Below are positions 17,820 to 26,784 of a stretch of 53,464 nucleotides of DNA, piece by piece. Position 1 is the first letter of the stretch, and every line of letters starts with the position of its first letter. Location of the stretch: contig VBOD01000107.1 of assembly GCA_005877615.1 (NCBI GenBank), positions 1-53,464 of the forward strand. The letters are read 5' to 3'. A model generated the notes under the pieces. The model saw nothing but the letters and a program-made list of their open reading frames with translations, ran no database searches and was not told the DNA's origin. Position numbers and translations under genes: made by a program. Origin of the DNA: Nitrospirota bacterium (GTDB taxonomy: Bacteria > Nitrospirota > Nitrospiria > Nitrospirales > NS-4).

Positions 17820-18059
17820 ATGATGAAGCCGCCGCCGCCGAAAGACGTGACGTTCGACCAGATCAATCGGATCCTGGAGGTGACGGACGCGCTTGCGCTG
17901 GATCGCGAGTGGATCGAGATTCCCTTGAGCGCCGCGAGCCCCGGCAAGATCCACAAACTCCCCAACGGCAAGATCGAGATCGTCGTGGACGCCGAGATGC
18001 CCTTCGAGGAATGGCTCGCCGCAGCCAGGCAGCAACTTCGACAGGTCGCCGGGTGCTAA
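17820..18059 (+). CDS. Small hypothetical protein, directly upstream of a nucleotidyltransferase
   Basis: MMKPPPPKDVTFDQINRILEV...GKIHKLPNGKIEIVVDAE; TAA directly abuts the next ATG; in-frame ATG at 17805 is an alternative start. Confidence 0.6.
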   Translation: MMKPPPPKDVTFDQINRILEVTDALALDREWIEIPLSAASPGKIHKLPNGKIEIVVDAEMPFEEWLAAARQQLRQVAGC

Positions 18060-18872
18060 ATGGATGACGGCACGATCGAGCTCGGTGCACCGCAGACGCC
18101 ATCGGACGGCTCATCCGACGCGACGCCGCAGAGCGAACCGCCTCCGCCGACGGATGCAGCGCCCGCACCGGCGAAAGACGAATCCGCTGCGGAGACCACT
18201 CAGGTCATTGCGAAGGCGGTCCGGTACGTCAAGGCGAAACGCGGGGGGGACTTGGCCGCCATCATCCTGGCTGGCTCGGCCGCACGGGACGCCATGACGA
18301 GCCACAGCGATGTGGACCTGCTGGTCCTGGTTCTGGGCTCGGACAACAGTCACGAGCTGGTCCGGATCCTCTCCCGCATCGTCGAGATCCGCTATCTCGG
18401 CATCTCCGAGGCCGAGGAGCAGGTCAATACGTCGCCGCGCCTGCCCATCATCCTGCGCAAGGCCCGTGTCCTCTATGAACTCGAAGCGGCCGGATCGCAA
18501 TTATTACAGAAGGCCCATGCCCGCTTCCGGCAGGGGCCACCCTCTTCGACAATTCACGAGAAGATCCGGCTCCGCGCGACCGTTCTCCACTGGCTGGGGA
18601 AGGTGGAAGACCAACAGGCCGACCCGGCGATCGCCCGACATCTCCTCTCGATCTTTCTCGATGAAGCCATGAGCGCCTTCTACCAACTGCGCGGGTTGTG
18701 GCCGGCCTCACCCGTCGAACACCTCCGCTTCATCAGCCAGCGCGACCAAGTCATGGGGGACCTCCTGCAACAGGCCTTCACGGCCACCGACCTCGTCGAC
18801 CAACTGGCGACGGCCCGGCGCATCGCCGACCATCTGTTCAAGGACATCCCCGCCCCGGCCAGGATTGATTAG
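18060..18872 (+). CDS. Nucleotidyltransferase-domain protein (pol-beta/MNT-like) with helical C-terminal region
   Basis: AGSAARDAMTSHSDVDLLV (GS-x10-D-x-D); Pro/Ala-rich N-terminus. Confidence 0.8.
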   Translation: MDDGTIELGAPQTPSDGSSDATPQSEPPPPTDAAPAPAKDESAAETTQVIAKAVRYVKAKRGGDLAAIILAGSAARDAMTSHSDVDLLVLVLGSDNSHELVRILSRIVEIRYLGISEAEEQVNTSPRLPIILRKARVLYELEAAGSQLLQKAHARFRQGPPSSTIHEKIRLRATVLHWLGKVEDQQADPAIARHLLSIFLDEAMSAFYQLRGLWPASPVEHLRFISQRDQVMGDLLQQAFTATDLVDQLATARRIADHLFKDIPAPARID

Positions 18873-18925
18873 CCCCCCTCCCTCACCCTCCCCCTCTGAG
18901 GGGGGAGGGAAGGGTGAGGGTGGTG
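18873..18925. repeat. Palindromic intergenic repeat between convergent genes
   Basis: CCCTCACCCTCCCCCTC-TGAG-GGGGGAGGGAAGGGTGAGGG; the SGNH hydrolase stop codon lies inside it. Confidence 0.7.
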
Positions 18926-19506
18926 TTGAACACCTGCTCAAACAGCAGCCGCGCGAGCAGGTCGTAGCCGGCCTTCGTGAGATGCAACCCGTCGTTCGAA
19001 TACGGAGCCGCCAGCCGGTGGGTGCCCGGCTCGGCCGTCGCGGTGAAGAGATCGATACAGGGCAGGTTCCTGCGGGCGCAAGAGTCGGCGATCAGCACGT
19101 TCAGCTCATGCCGCCGCGGAATGTGGTCGTCGAATCCGCGGATGGACGGCACCGTCACCGCTGCCACCCGGATGCCGGCCTTGGCGGCGCGCTCATACAT
19201 CGCGGTGAGGTTGCGCATGATCTCCGCCGGCTGGAGGTTCCAGCCCAGATCGTTGGTCCCTCCGAGGATGACCACCCAGGCAGGCCGGTGGCACGCCACG
19301 TCGCGCTCGAAGCGTTCGTCCATCTCCGCCGTCAACTCTCCGCAGACCGCGCTGATCTGGACCCGCGCGCGATCTCCAAGCCGCTCCGCCAAGAAACGGC
19401 CGTAGGGCGTCTCCTGGTAGTCGGGACATTCAGCGGTGGGCGATTGGAACCCGGCGGTAAGGCTGTCGCCGAAGCAAATGATGAGGGGAAGCGTGGGGGC
19501 GGGCAC
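18883..19506 (-). CDS. SGNH/GDSL hydrolase (lysophospholipase L1-like)
   Basis: IICFGDSLTAGFQ, GGTNDLGW, DGLHLTKAGYDLLA; C-terminal TLTLPSPLRGGG is encoded by the repeat. Confidence 0.9.
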   Translation of the reverse strand: MPAPTLPLIICFGDSLTAGFQSPTAECPDYQETPYGRFLAERLGDRARVQISAVCGELTAEMDERFERDVACHRPAWVVILGGTNDLGWNLQPAEIMRNLTAMYERAAKAGIRVAAVTVPSIRGFDDHIPRRHELNVLIADSCARRNLPCIDLFTATAEPGTHRLAAPYSNDGLHLTKAGYDLLARLLFEQVFNTTLTLPSPLRGGG

Positions 19507-19516
19507 GCGGCTAGAG

Positions 19517-19930
19517 CTAGTTGGTCTTGTCGTCGCTGCCCTCTGGTAAAGCAGTCCCGACCTGGGCGGTCACGACCCCGGCGAAATTCACCTGGATGTT
19601 CATTTTATAGTTGGAGCTCTCGTCCAGGGTCCCGACATGCCGCTCCACGGGCTCCGACTCGTACTTGAACTTGATGATGACGTCGGTGGTATCGCGGAGA
19701 CGGGGCGTCTTGAGGTTCTTGGTCGCGTTCTTCCTGATGGTCCCCAGCGGGTGCGACTCCGACCAGACGACCAGTGTCACATCCGAAAGGTCCTTGCCCG
19801 AGTTGTTCTGCACGGTGATGTGTGTATCGGTCGTTGTCCAGAACTGGAACCGCGGCGGGATGCTGTTCCGGCTTACCCACACAAGGAACACCACCAGCAC
19901 AAAAATCAGGTACTCTTTCTTCATCGGCAC
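19517..19930 (-). CDS. Hypothetical protein with N-terminal TM/signal
   Basis: MPMKKEYLIFVLVVFLVWVSRNSI...; SD GGGAGT. Confidence 0.7.
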   Translation of the reverse strand: MPMKKEYLIFVLVVFLVWVSRNSIPPRFQFWTTTDTHITVQNNSGKDLSDVTLVVWSESHPLGTIRKNATKNLKTPRLRDTTDVIIKFKYESEPVERHVGTLDESSNYKMNIQVNFAGVVTAQVGTALPEGSDDKTN

Positions 19931-20011
19931 TCCCTTTCACCAAAGGGCCGCGCAACGCTACAGGCTTCACAGTATACAGAGTTACGGGACAGGGTCAACC
20001 CTAATATGAAT

Positions 20012-20977
20012 TCAAGGTTCACGGTACCGTCGCACGAGGGGATTCAGCTCGCGAGCTTTGTTGATCAAGACCTCCCCTGCCTCCTGCTGGCCCAGAAACT
20101 TGAGACACGCCCCTTTCAGGGCGTAGCCTTCGGCCCCGTCCGGAACCTGGCTGAGGTACGCGTTGGTATAGGCGACCGCCGCTGGGAAGTCCTGGTCCAG
20201 GAAGGCCACCTCGGCCTGTGCGAAGTCCACCCACCGCCGCAGGAGCACGGCCTCCGCTCCTCCCATGCCGCGATCCAGGAGTTGCCGGACCGTGGCAAAC
20301 CTGCTCCGCGCCAGGTCACGGCGCCCGTTATAGTACAGATCCAGGCGGGCCTGGAGGTAATGGGCGCGGAGGTTGTCCCGTTCCAGCACGAATGCGCGTG
20401 CGACGAACGAACGGGCCTTGTCAACATCCCCGTAGGCCAGCGGCGGCAGGTAGGGCGCCGCCATGTAGTACTCGGCCTGCCCGAGCAACGCCCCGACATG
20501 CTCCGGCGCCTGTGCCAGGACCTGCTCGTACAGATCCAGCGCGACCATAATCGCGCGCCGGCTCTTGATCACGCCGTCCAGAATGGAGTGACGGGAGTAC
20601 CACGCCAGGGCGGCCTTCAAGGCGTAAGCGCGAGCGCTCCAGTACAGGCAATCGAGTCGCTGTTGCGGCACGCTCTGATCCCCGCCCACGCGGGACAGGC
20701 ACGCGTCGAACATCGACAACGCTCGGTCGGGATCATAGAGCAGGAAGTGGGCCAGCCCTAGGAGGTAGGGTGTCTCGCTGTCGGTGAGTGGGTCCGCCCA
20801 CATGCCTTCGAGATGGCGCAGGGCCAGGCCGGGGTCTTTCCGGTCGAAGAGCGCGCTGCGCGCCGCCTGGACGGCCTCTTGATGAGGTTTTGTATGGTGC
20901 GCATCGGCCGGAGTGGCCGGGCCGAGCGTCCCGCACAGAAGCCACGCGCACGATGCGGAAACCGCCCGCGCCATCAT
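20012..20977 (-). CDS. TPR-like exported protein
   Basis: Signal peptide from MMARAVSASCAWLLC; helical TPR-like repeats; start revised from the ORF track (21049). Confidence 0.7.
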   Translation of the reverse strand: MMARAVSASCAWLLCGTLGPATPADAHHTKPHQEAVQAARSALFDRKDPGLALRHLEGMWADPLTDSETPYLLGLAHFLLYDPDRALSMFDACLSRVGGDQSVPQQRLDCLYWSARAYALKAALAWYSRHSILDGVIKSRRAIMVALDLYEQVLAQAPEHVGALLGQAEYYMAAPYLPPLAYGDVDKARSFVARAFVLERDNLRAHYLQARLDLYYNGRRDLARSRFATVRQLLDRGMGGAEAVLLRRWVDFAQAEVAFLDQDFPAAVAYTNAYLSQVPDGAEGYALKGACLKFLGQQEAGEVLINKARELNPLVRRYREP

Positions 20978-20990
20978 GGCGCAACCGCGC

Positions 20991-21443
20991 TCAGTACTTG
21001 TCATAGGTCTTGATGCGCCCGTCACCGCAATCGATTTCCATGACCACATCGTCGCGCACGTTCACGACTGCCCGGATGGGCTTCTCGGCAAGGAACGGGG
21101 TGGTGAACGTGAGTGCCACGCGCGTCTTGGCCTGGTTGGCCATGATAGTGGTCGGCGCTCCCAGGATCTGAACGAGGTCCGCCCGCTGACCACCCGGCTC
21201 CAGGACGCCACAAGCCTTGAGATTGACCTCGCCCTGTTGGTGTGTTCGCCAGACCCACGCGCCCGCCAGCGCGACCACGCACGTGAGCGCCAGGATCAGC
21301 CCGCCCCGACGGCGCGTCACTGACAGGACTCTCGCTCCCACAGCTGCAACGACCACTCGAGCATGTTCGTCAGATGGTACAGGAGTGAGAAGCCTCTCAT
21401 CAACGACTCCGTGCGGTCGCCGTTCGGTGCAACAGCACGGCAA
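20991..21443 (-). CDS. Hypothetical membrane-anchored protein
   Basis: TM GGLILALTCVVALAGAWVW plus ~75-aa domain (ADLVQILGAPTTIMANQAKTRVALTFT); real start probably internal, because the ORF overlaps the OPT gene. Confidence 0.5.
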   Translation of the reverse strand: MPCCCTERRPHGVVDERLLTPVPSDEHARVVVAAVGARVLSVTRRRGGLILALTCVVALAGAWVWRTHQQGEVNLKACGVLEPGGQRADLVQILGAPTTIMANQAKTRVALTFTTPFLAEKPIRAVVNVRDDVVMEIDCGDGRIKTYDKY

Positions 21444-23352
21444 CCGCCGCCAGCACGGCCAGCCCCGGCCATCCCCCCAGCGGCGGTGTCTCGAAGAGCT
21501 GCAAGTGATCCGTGCCCAGCGTCGGCCAGAGCCCGCTCAGGGCGATCGGCACTGCTAGCAGGATCCCCATGAGCGCTTCGCCGGTCACGAGACCGGCGGC
21601 GAACAGCAGCCCTCGCGGGCTCCCTGCCGCCGCGGGCTCGCCTGCTCTTCGCCTCGCCAACGCTGCGACCAGGCCGCCGGCCAGAATCGCTGCGGAGAGC
21701 TTCAGCGGGAGGTACATGCCCAAGGCGACCGCGAGCACCGGCATCCGGAAGTCAGAGCCGCACGCCGCCAGCCGCCGGTCCACTAGGAGAACGACGATAC
21801 TGATGGCCGCGCCCAAGCCGACCAACTCCCACGGAAGCGTGCCCCCGAACACGCCGCGCGCCAGGCTGGCCATGAGCATGGCCTGCGGCGCGCTCAAGGG
21901 GTGGGGATGATCCGCTGTCACCTCGCCGATCCCGTACTTGGCCTGCAGCAGGACCAGCACCGGCACGATCACCACCGCGGCAGTCGCCACCCCGACCACT
22001 TGCATGATTTGCTGCTTCCACGGCGTGGATCCCACGACGTAACCCGTCTTGAGGTCCTGCAGGTTGTCTCCGCCCATCGCCGCCGCGCAACACACGACCG
22101 CGCCGATCAGGAGCGCTGCCGCCGGGCCGGCCGGATGGTCGCCCCCCATCACCGGCACCAGCACCAAGGCCGTCAGCCCGATCGTTGCGATCGTCACCCC
22201 AGACACGGGATTGCTCGAGCTGCCCACGAGTCCCGCCATGTAGGCGGCCACGGCGGAAAAGAGAAACGCCGCGCCAGCCATAAGCACCGTCATCACCAGG
22301 GCGACGATGCCGTCGCGCACGACCGCGTGATAAATGAGCGCCATCGGCACCAGCACCAGCCCGAACGGCACCAGCACCCAGAGCAGCGGCGCGTCATAGT
22401 CAGTTCGGGGGATGCCGTTCCCGTACCGACGCCTGCCGGTTGAGGCGTCACGATAGGCAGCGACCGACCGCCGCACCCCTTCCACCAAAGGTCTGCGAAG
22501 CTGGATAAGGGTCCAGAGCCCGCCGACGAGCATGGCGCCGATGCCGACGTACCGGATGCGGGTGCTGCCGATGGACTTGGCCGCTTCGATCGCCGCCACA
22601 TTTTCCGGGGCGCCTGCCCACGCTCCGTACAATGGCAGCAGTACGAGCCAGCCCAGCGCCCCGCCCAGGAACACCACGCTGGCCGTATTCGGGCCGATAA
22701 TGAAGCCAACCGCCAGCAGGGCCGGCGAGAGATTGACGCCGCCATAGACCACAGATCGTCCCACGCGCGCGGCGCCCTCCAAGGCCTCCGCCCAGAGCCG
22801 CAGGCCACTCTCGCCCAGCTTGACAAGCCCGCCGATGATCGCCGCCGAGAGCAGCGTGCGAAAGCCGGCCACTGCCGTCTCCCCGCCCGATCCGACCTTG
22901 AGGACTTCGGCCGTCGCGATCCCTTCTGGGTAGCGAAGTCGCTCGGTCACGATCAGGACGCGCCGCAAGGGGATCGTGAACAGCACGCCTAGGAGCCCCC
23001 CCACCATGGCGATGGCCGCGGTTTGGCCGTAGTCGAAGCTCGTCCAATAGCCGATGAGGAGAAGGGCAGGGATGGTGAAGATCACGCCGGCGGCGAGGGC
23101 TTCGCCCGAGGAGGCAGCCGTCTGCACGATGTTGTTCTCGAGGATGTTCGACTCTCGGAAGAGACGGAGCACCGCCATCGAGATCACCGCCGCCGGAATG
23201 GACGCCGACACCGTCATCCCGGCGAACAGGCCAAGGTAGGCGTTGGCCCCGGTCAGCACGGCGGCGAGCACGACCGAGAGGACCACGGCTTTGAGCGTGA
23301 TCTCCGGAAGGACGACCTCCGGCGGGACGACTGGGCCCGGATCAGAACTCAT
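21400..23352 (-). CDS. OPT family oligopeptide/metal transporter
   Basis: EITLKAVVLSVVLAAVLTGANAYLGLFAGMTVSASIPAAVISM; many TM segments; start 23352 (MSSDPGPVV) rather than ORF-track 23661. Confidence 0.9.
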   Translation of the reverse strand: MSSDPGPVVPPEVVLPEITLKAVVLSVVLAAVLTGANAYLGLFAGMTVSASIPAAVISMAVLRLFRESNILENNIVQTAASSGEALAAGVIFTIPALLLIGYWTSFDYGQTAAIAMVGGLLGVLFTIPLRRVLIVTERLRYPEGIATAEVLKVGSGGETAVAGFRTLLSAAIIGGLVKLGESGLRLWAEALEGAARVGRSVVYGGVNLSPALLAVGFIIGPNTASVVFLGGALGWLVLLPLYGAWAGAPENVAAIEAAKSIGSTRIRYVGIGAMLVGGLWTLIQLRRPLVEGVRRSVAAYRDASTGRRRYGNGIPRTDYDAPLLWVLVPFGLVLVPMALIYHAVVRDGIVALVMTVLMAGAAFLFSAVAAYMAGLVGSSSNPVSGVTIATIGLTALVLVPVMGGDHPAGPAAALLIGAVVCCAAAMGGDNLQDLKTGYVVGSTPWKQQIMQVVGVATAAVVIVPVLVLLQAKYGIGEVTADHPHPLSAPQAMLMASLARGVFGGTLPWELVGLGAAISIVVLLVDRRLAACGSDFRMPVLAVALGMYLPLKLSAAILAGGLVAALARRRAGEPAAAGSPRGLLFAAGLVTGEALMGILLAVPIALSGLWPTLGTDHLQLFETPPLGGWPGLAVLAAVAVLLHRTATARSR

Positions 23353-23720
23353 CCCTTCTCGATCGGATTCCCCGCCTCGCGCCAGGCCCGGATGCCTCCG
23401 TCCATCGACGAGACATTGGTGTAGCCCATCTTCCGGAGGTTGTCGGCGGCCAGCGCGGACCGGAACCCCCCGCCGCAGTATAGGACGATCTCGGCGTGCT
23501 TGTCCGGGATCACGGTCTCGATGTCCCGCTCGAGGATACCGCGTCCTAGATGCACGGCGCCCTTGGCATGGTCGGTCGCGAACTCGTTGTCTTCGCGCAC
23601 GTCGATGAAGTGGAACCGCTCGCCACGGTCCAGCTTGGCCTTCACCTCGGCGATCGCGCATTCCTTAATGTGCGTCTTTGCTTCTTCGACCAGTTTCAGA
23701 AACCCCGGATTGTGCTTCAT
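23349..23720 (-). CDS. Rhodanese-like domain protein
   Basis: HFIDVREDNEFATDHAKGAVHLGRG...VLYCGGGFRSALAADNL; ATGA overlap with OPT. Confidence 0.92.
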   Translation of the reverse strand: MKHNPGFLKLVEEAKTHIKECAIAEVKAKLDRGERFHFIDVREDNEFATDHAKGAVHLGRGILERDIETVIPDKHAEIVLYCGGGFRSALAADNLRKMGYTNVSSMDGGIRAWREAGNPIEKG

Positions 23721-23798
23721 CGTTCCCTCACGTCTTCAATACCACAAGCCCTTGTGAACGTGAGCTTACCCGAACATTCGGCGGAAGGCAAAATGGCC

Positions 23799-23828
23799 TT
23801 GTCAATCATCGGACGGTTCGGGTAGACT
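23799..23828 (+). promoter_or_regulatory. Predicted promoter with overlapping dyad
   Basis: TTGTCA (23799-23804), 18-nt spacer, TAGACT (23823-23828); TACCCGAAC (23767-23775) / GTTCGGGTA (23816-23824) inverted repeat. Confidence 0.4.
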
Positions 23829-23853
23829 GACGCGGTTTTTCGAGGAGGACCGC

Positions 23854-24204
23854 ATGGCGACACACAAGATCACACTGACCCGGTACGGAATCGCCGAGGT
23901 GCTCAAGTGGTGCATCGAGCGCAATCACAAAAACATTCCCGGAACGGACAGTGCCGCGTTTCAACGGATGCAGGCGGAACTGAAGAAGAAGCCGGACTCG
24001 TCGGATTACTTCACCCTTCACCAGTTCTGGAAAGAGCCGGTGACCATCGAGTTTACGGACGAAGAGATCCACACCGTGGACCGCTGCCTGTACGACAACC
24101 CCAACGCCGAGAACAATCAGAACCCCGCGATCCGGTACCGCTTCTGGGTCGCCACAGAGACCGCCAAGGAAGCGGAAACGCAGATGGAGAAGAAAGGGCA
24201 TTGA
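23854..24204 (+). CDS. Conserved hypothetical protein
   Basis: SD GAGGAGG; MATHKITLTRYGIAEVLKWCIERNHKNIPGTD...; 1-nt overlap with the cytochrome gene. Confidence 0.7.
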   Translation: MATHKITLTRYGIAEVLKWCIERNHKNIPGTDSAAFQRMQAELKKKPDSSDYFTLHQFWKEPVTIEFTDEEIHTVDRCLYDNPNAENNQNPAIRYRFWVATETAKEAETQMEKKGH

Positions 24205-24569
24205 TGCTGCTCCCTGCCGCAGTGGCACTCGCCCTGTGTCTGGCCGTAACCCACGCGGCGGCCGCCGATGCGCCAGCCGTCAAGCCGCCCCCCGACCTCA
24301 GCAAAGGAGAGGCCCTCTTCAACAGCCGTTGCGCGGCGTGCCACGGCATCGGCGCCAAGGGGACTCCCGTCGGACCTCCGTTCCTCGACAAGATCTACGA
24401 ACCCAACCATCACGCGGATAGCGCCTTCTATCACGCACCTGAGATGGGGGTGCGCGCCCATCACTGGAAGTTCGGCGACATGCCGAAGATCCCAGGCGTC
24501 ACCCGGGACGATCTCGCCCAGATCATCGCGTACATCCGGTGGCTTCAAAAGCAGGCCGGCATCTTCTAG
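24204..24569 (+). CDS. Monoheme c-type cytochrome
   Basis: Signal peptide; GEALFNSRCAACHGIGAKGTPVGPP (CxxCH); distal Met candidate GDMPKIPGV. Confidence 0.9.
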   Translation: MLLPAAVALALCLAVTHAAAADAPAVKPPPDLSKGEALFNSRCAACHGIGAKGTPVGPPFLDKIYEPNHHADSAFYHAPEMGVRAHHWKFGDMPKIPGVTRDDLAQIIAYIRWLQKQAGIF

Positions 24570-24598
24570 CAGCGCGCCGCGTCCACGCCCGTCACGGG

Positions 24599-25297
24599 GT
24601 GCCCCCTCCGTCCGCCTTCACCCGCAAAGAATGGGCGGTGATCCGAAAGCACCGGACTCCGAAGCAAGTTCAACGTCTTCTCGATTCCCTCCCCTATAAC
24701 TGGGAGAAACCCAAGGACACGCTCCGCTCGTTTCGGGGCGTGATCGCCACCGGGATCGCGCATTGCCTGGAAGCCGCCATCACGGCCGCAGTGATCCTGG
24801 AGCAGCGCGGCTATCCCCCGCTCATGCTGAGCCTCGAGTCGGCAGACAAGCTCGACCACGTCCTGTATCTCTTCAAGCAGAACGGGCGCTGGGGGACCAT
24901 CGCCCGGTCGCGCGAGGCGGGCCTGCACGGGCGCAAGCCGGTCTTCCGTTCTGTCCGAGATCTGGTCCTGACCTATGTGGAGCCCTACGTGGATTTCACC
25001 GGCCGACTGACCGGGTACGGCGTGGGGAACCTGTATGACCTCGGCCACTACGACTGGCGGTTCTCACCGAGGAACATCTGGAAGGTCGAACAGTATCTTC
25101 TCAAGATGCCGCACAAGAAGTATCGCATGTCGAAGCGGCGCTACGAGCAGGTGTTGCGGCGCTACAAGGCCTTCCGCGCCGACGATCCGGACGCCCCCGT
25201 GAACTACTACGACAGCCGCCCGACCTGGATGGGCAACCCAAACTTCCCTTCACCACCGATCCCGAAGAAGGTGTTACGGGAACTCAGGTCGTCCTGA
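24599..25297 (+). CDS. Transglutaminase-like fold hypothetical protein
   Basis: GIAHCLEAAITAAVILEQRGYPPLMLSLESADKLDHVLYLFKQNGRWG (Cys...His arrangement); GTG start inferred. Confidence 0.55.
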   Translation: MPPPSAFTRKEWAVIRKHRTPKQVQRLLDSLPYNWEKPKDTLRSFRGVIATGIAHCLEAAITAAVILEQRGYPPLMLSLESADKLDHVLYLFKQNGRWGTIARSREAGLHGRKPVFRSVRDLVLTYVEPYVDFTGRLTGYGVGNLYDLGHYDWRFSPRNIWKVEQYLLKMPHKKYRMSKRRYEQVLRRYKAFRADDPDAPVNYYDSRPTWMGNPNFPSPPIPKKVLRELRSS

Positions 25298-25369
25298 GCG
25301 CGTCGCCGAATCTCTTCTCTGACATCCTTTGACATGTTTCCTCAACTACATCAGACCTTGGCATCGCAT

Positions 25370-25397
25370 TTGCTTGTGTACTGTGGTAGCGTAGTTA
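25370..25397 (+). promoter_or_regulatory. Possible promoter upstream of the TPR gene
   Basis: TTGCTT (25370-25375), 16-nt spacer, TAGTTA (25392-25397). Confidence 0.3.
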
Positions 25398-25431
25398 GGA
25401 ACACCATCGAAAGACAGGTCACAGTAATGCG

Positions 25432-26502
25432 GTGAGAGGCAAAAGATTCACAGCCATCTTGGGCGCCTGCGTGCTGTCGTTCTTGGTCTCGGAAGTCCCC
25501 GCGCAGAATGTGTTGCTATCGGAGTGGCACGTGGACAGCGGCAAGCGAGCCGTGAAGGAACGCCACTTTGATGAAGCGGAACAACATTATTTCGCCGCCC
25601 TCAAGGAGGCGGCCGGCGCCCCGGGCACCCGTGTGACCGACAGTATTGCCTCACTGGCAGATCTGTACCTCACAGAAGGAAAGCCAGCGGCGGCGGAGCG
25701 CCTCTTCAGACGGGCGCTCGCCCTCCAAGAGCGAATGTTGGGGCGGGAGCATCCGGCCGTCGCCGAGACGCTGAAGAGCTGGGCGGCCCTGCATGCCGAT
25801 CACGGGCAGGACGAGACGGCCGAGCGTCTCTACACGCAGGCGCTCGCCATCCAGGAGAAAACGCTGGGGCCTGAGCACCCGGACGTGGCGACGAGTCTGA
25901 ACCACCTGGCGATCCTGTACAAAGGCCGCGGGAAGTATGACCTGGCTGAACGCCTGTACGCGCGGGCCCTTGCCATTCAAGAAAAGGCACTGGGGCCCGA
26001 GCATCTGGACATGGCTGATACCCTGAACAATCTGGCGGTCCTCTACAAAACCCAAAAGCGGTATGCAGAGGCAGAGGATCTCTACAGGCGTGCGCTAGCG
26101 ATCCAAGAGCATCACCTTGGGCGAGAGCACCCGGACGTGGCGGTCAGCCTGAGCAACCTGGCCAACCTCTATTTCGTCCTGGGGTGGTACCACGAGGCAG
26201 AGCCGCTGCATGAGCGCGCATTGGCGATCCGCGAGAAACGCCTCGGGCCTGAGCACCCGGACGTGGCGACGAGTCTGAACCACCTGGCGATCCTGTATAA
26301 CCATCAGGGGAAACACGCCGAAGCGGAGTCTCTCTTCAAGCGGGCGTTGACGATCCGGGAGAAAAGCCTGGGACCAGAGCATCCCAAGGTGGCCGCCACT
26401 CTGGAGAACTATGCGGCGTTGCTGTGGGCGATGGAACGCCCGGAGGAGGCTGAACAATTCGCGGCGCGGGCCAAGGCGATCCGGAGCAAGCAAGGGTCCT
26501 AG
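25432..26502 (+). CDS. Kinesin-light-chain-type TPR repeat protein, exported
   Basis: Repeated 42-aa units (A-x-x-L-x-x-R-A-L-A-I-x-E-K-x-L-G-P-E-H-P-D-V-A...); GTG start. Confidence 0.9.
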   Translation: MRGKRFTAILGACVLSFLVSEVPAQNVLLSEWHVDSGKRAVKERHFDEAEQHYFAALKEAAGAPGTRVTDSIASLADLYLTEGKPAAAERLFRRALALQERMLGREHPAVAETLKSWAALHADHGQDETAERLYTQALAIQEKTLGPEHPDVATSLNHLAILYKGRGKYDLAERLYARALAIQEKALGPEHLDMADTLNNLAVLYKTQKRYAEAEDLYRRALAIQEHHLGREHPDVAVSLSNLANLYFVLGWYHEAEPLHERALAIREKRLGPEHPDVATSLNHLAILYNHQGKHAEAESLFKRALTIREKSLGPEHPKVAATLENYAALLWAMERPEEAEQFAARAKAIRSKQGS

Positions 26503-26508
26503 CTCAGG

Positions 26509-26760
26509 TTATTCCCGACGTGCAGGCTCACCCGAAGATTCTCGTCCTGCCTTTCGCATTCGTCGCGTTGCCACTACCGCGATCAGCAAGCTGAACAGCC
26601 ACCACAGCCCAAGCCCGGTCAAGGCGAATGAATCCGACAGTCCCTGGCTAAACGTTTCGTACTTTTGCATGATGAACGCGGTGAAATCCAAGCTCCCTAT
26701 GACAAAGACAAGAACGGCGAGGAAGTAGTAGAACCGGCTACCTTTCATGCTATGCAGCAT
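26509..26760 (-). CDS. Small two-TM membrane protein
   Basis: FYYFLAVLVFVIGSLDFTAFI and GLGLWWLFSLLIAVVA segments. Confidence 0.6.
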   Translation of the reverse strand: MLHSMKGSRFYYFLAVLVFVIGSLDFTAFIMQKYETFSQGLSDSFALTGLGLWWLFSLLIAVVATRRMRKAGRESSGEPARRE

Positions 26761-26784
26761 CTCCTTTTATCTTTTCCATCCTCC

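Noticed and set aside
23353-23661. N-terminal extension of the OPT ORF
   Set aside because: Arg-rich out-of-frame reading of the rhodanese gene; OPT start at 23352 with ATGA coupling is far more plausible
25298-25431. Possible tRNA or riboswitch in the gap before the TPR gene
   Set aside because: No cloverleaf, GTTCGA T-loop or recognisable aptamer elements; only a moderate promoter
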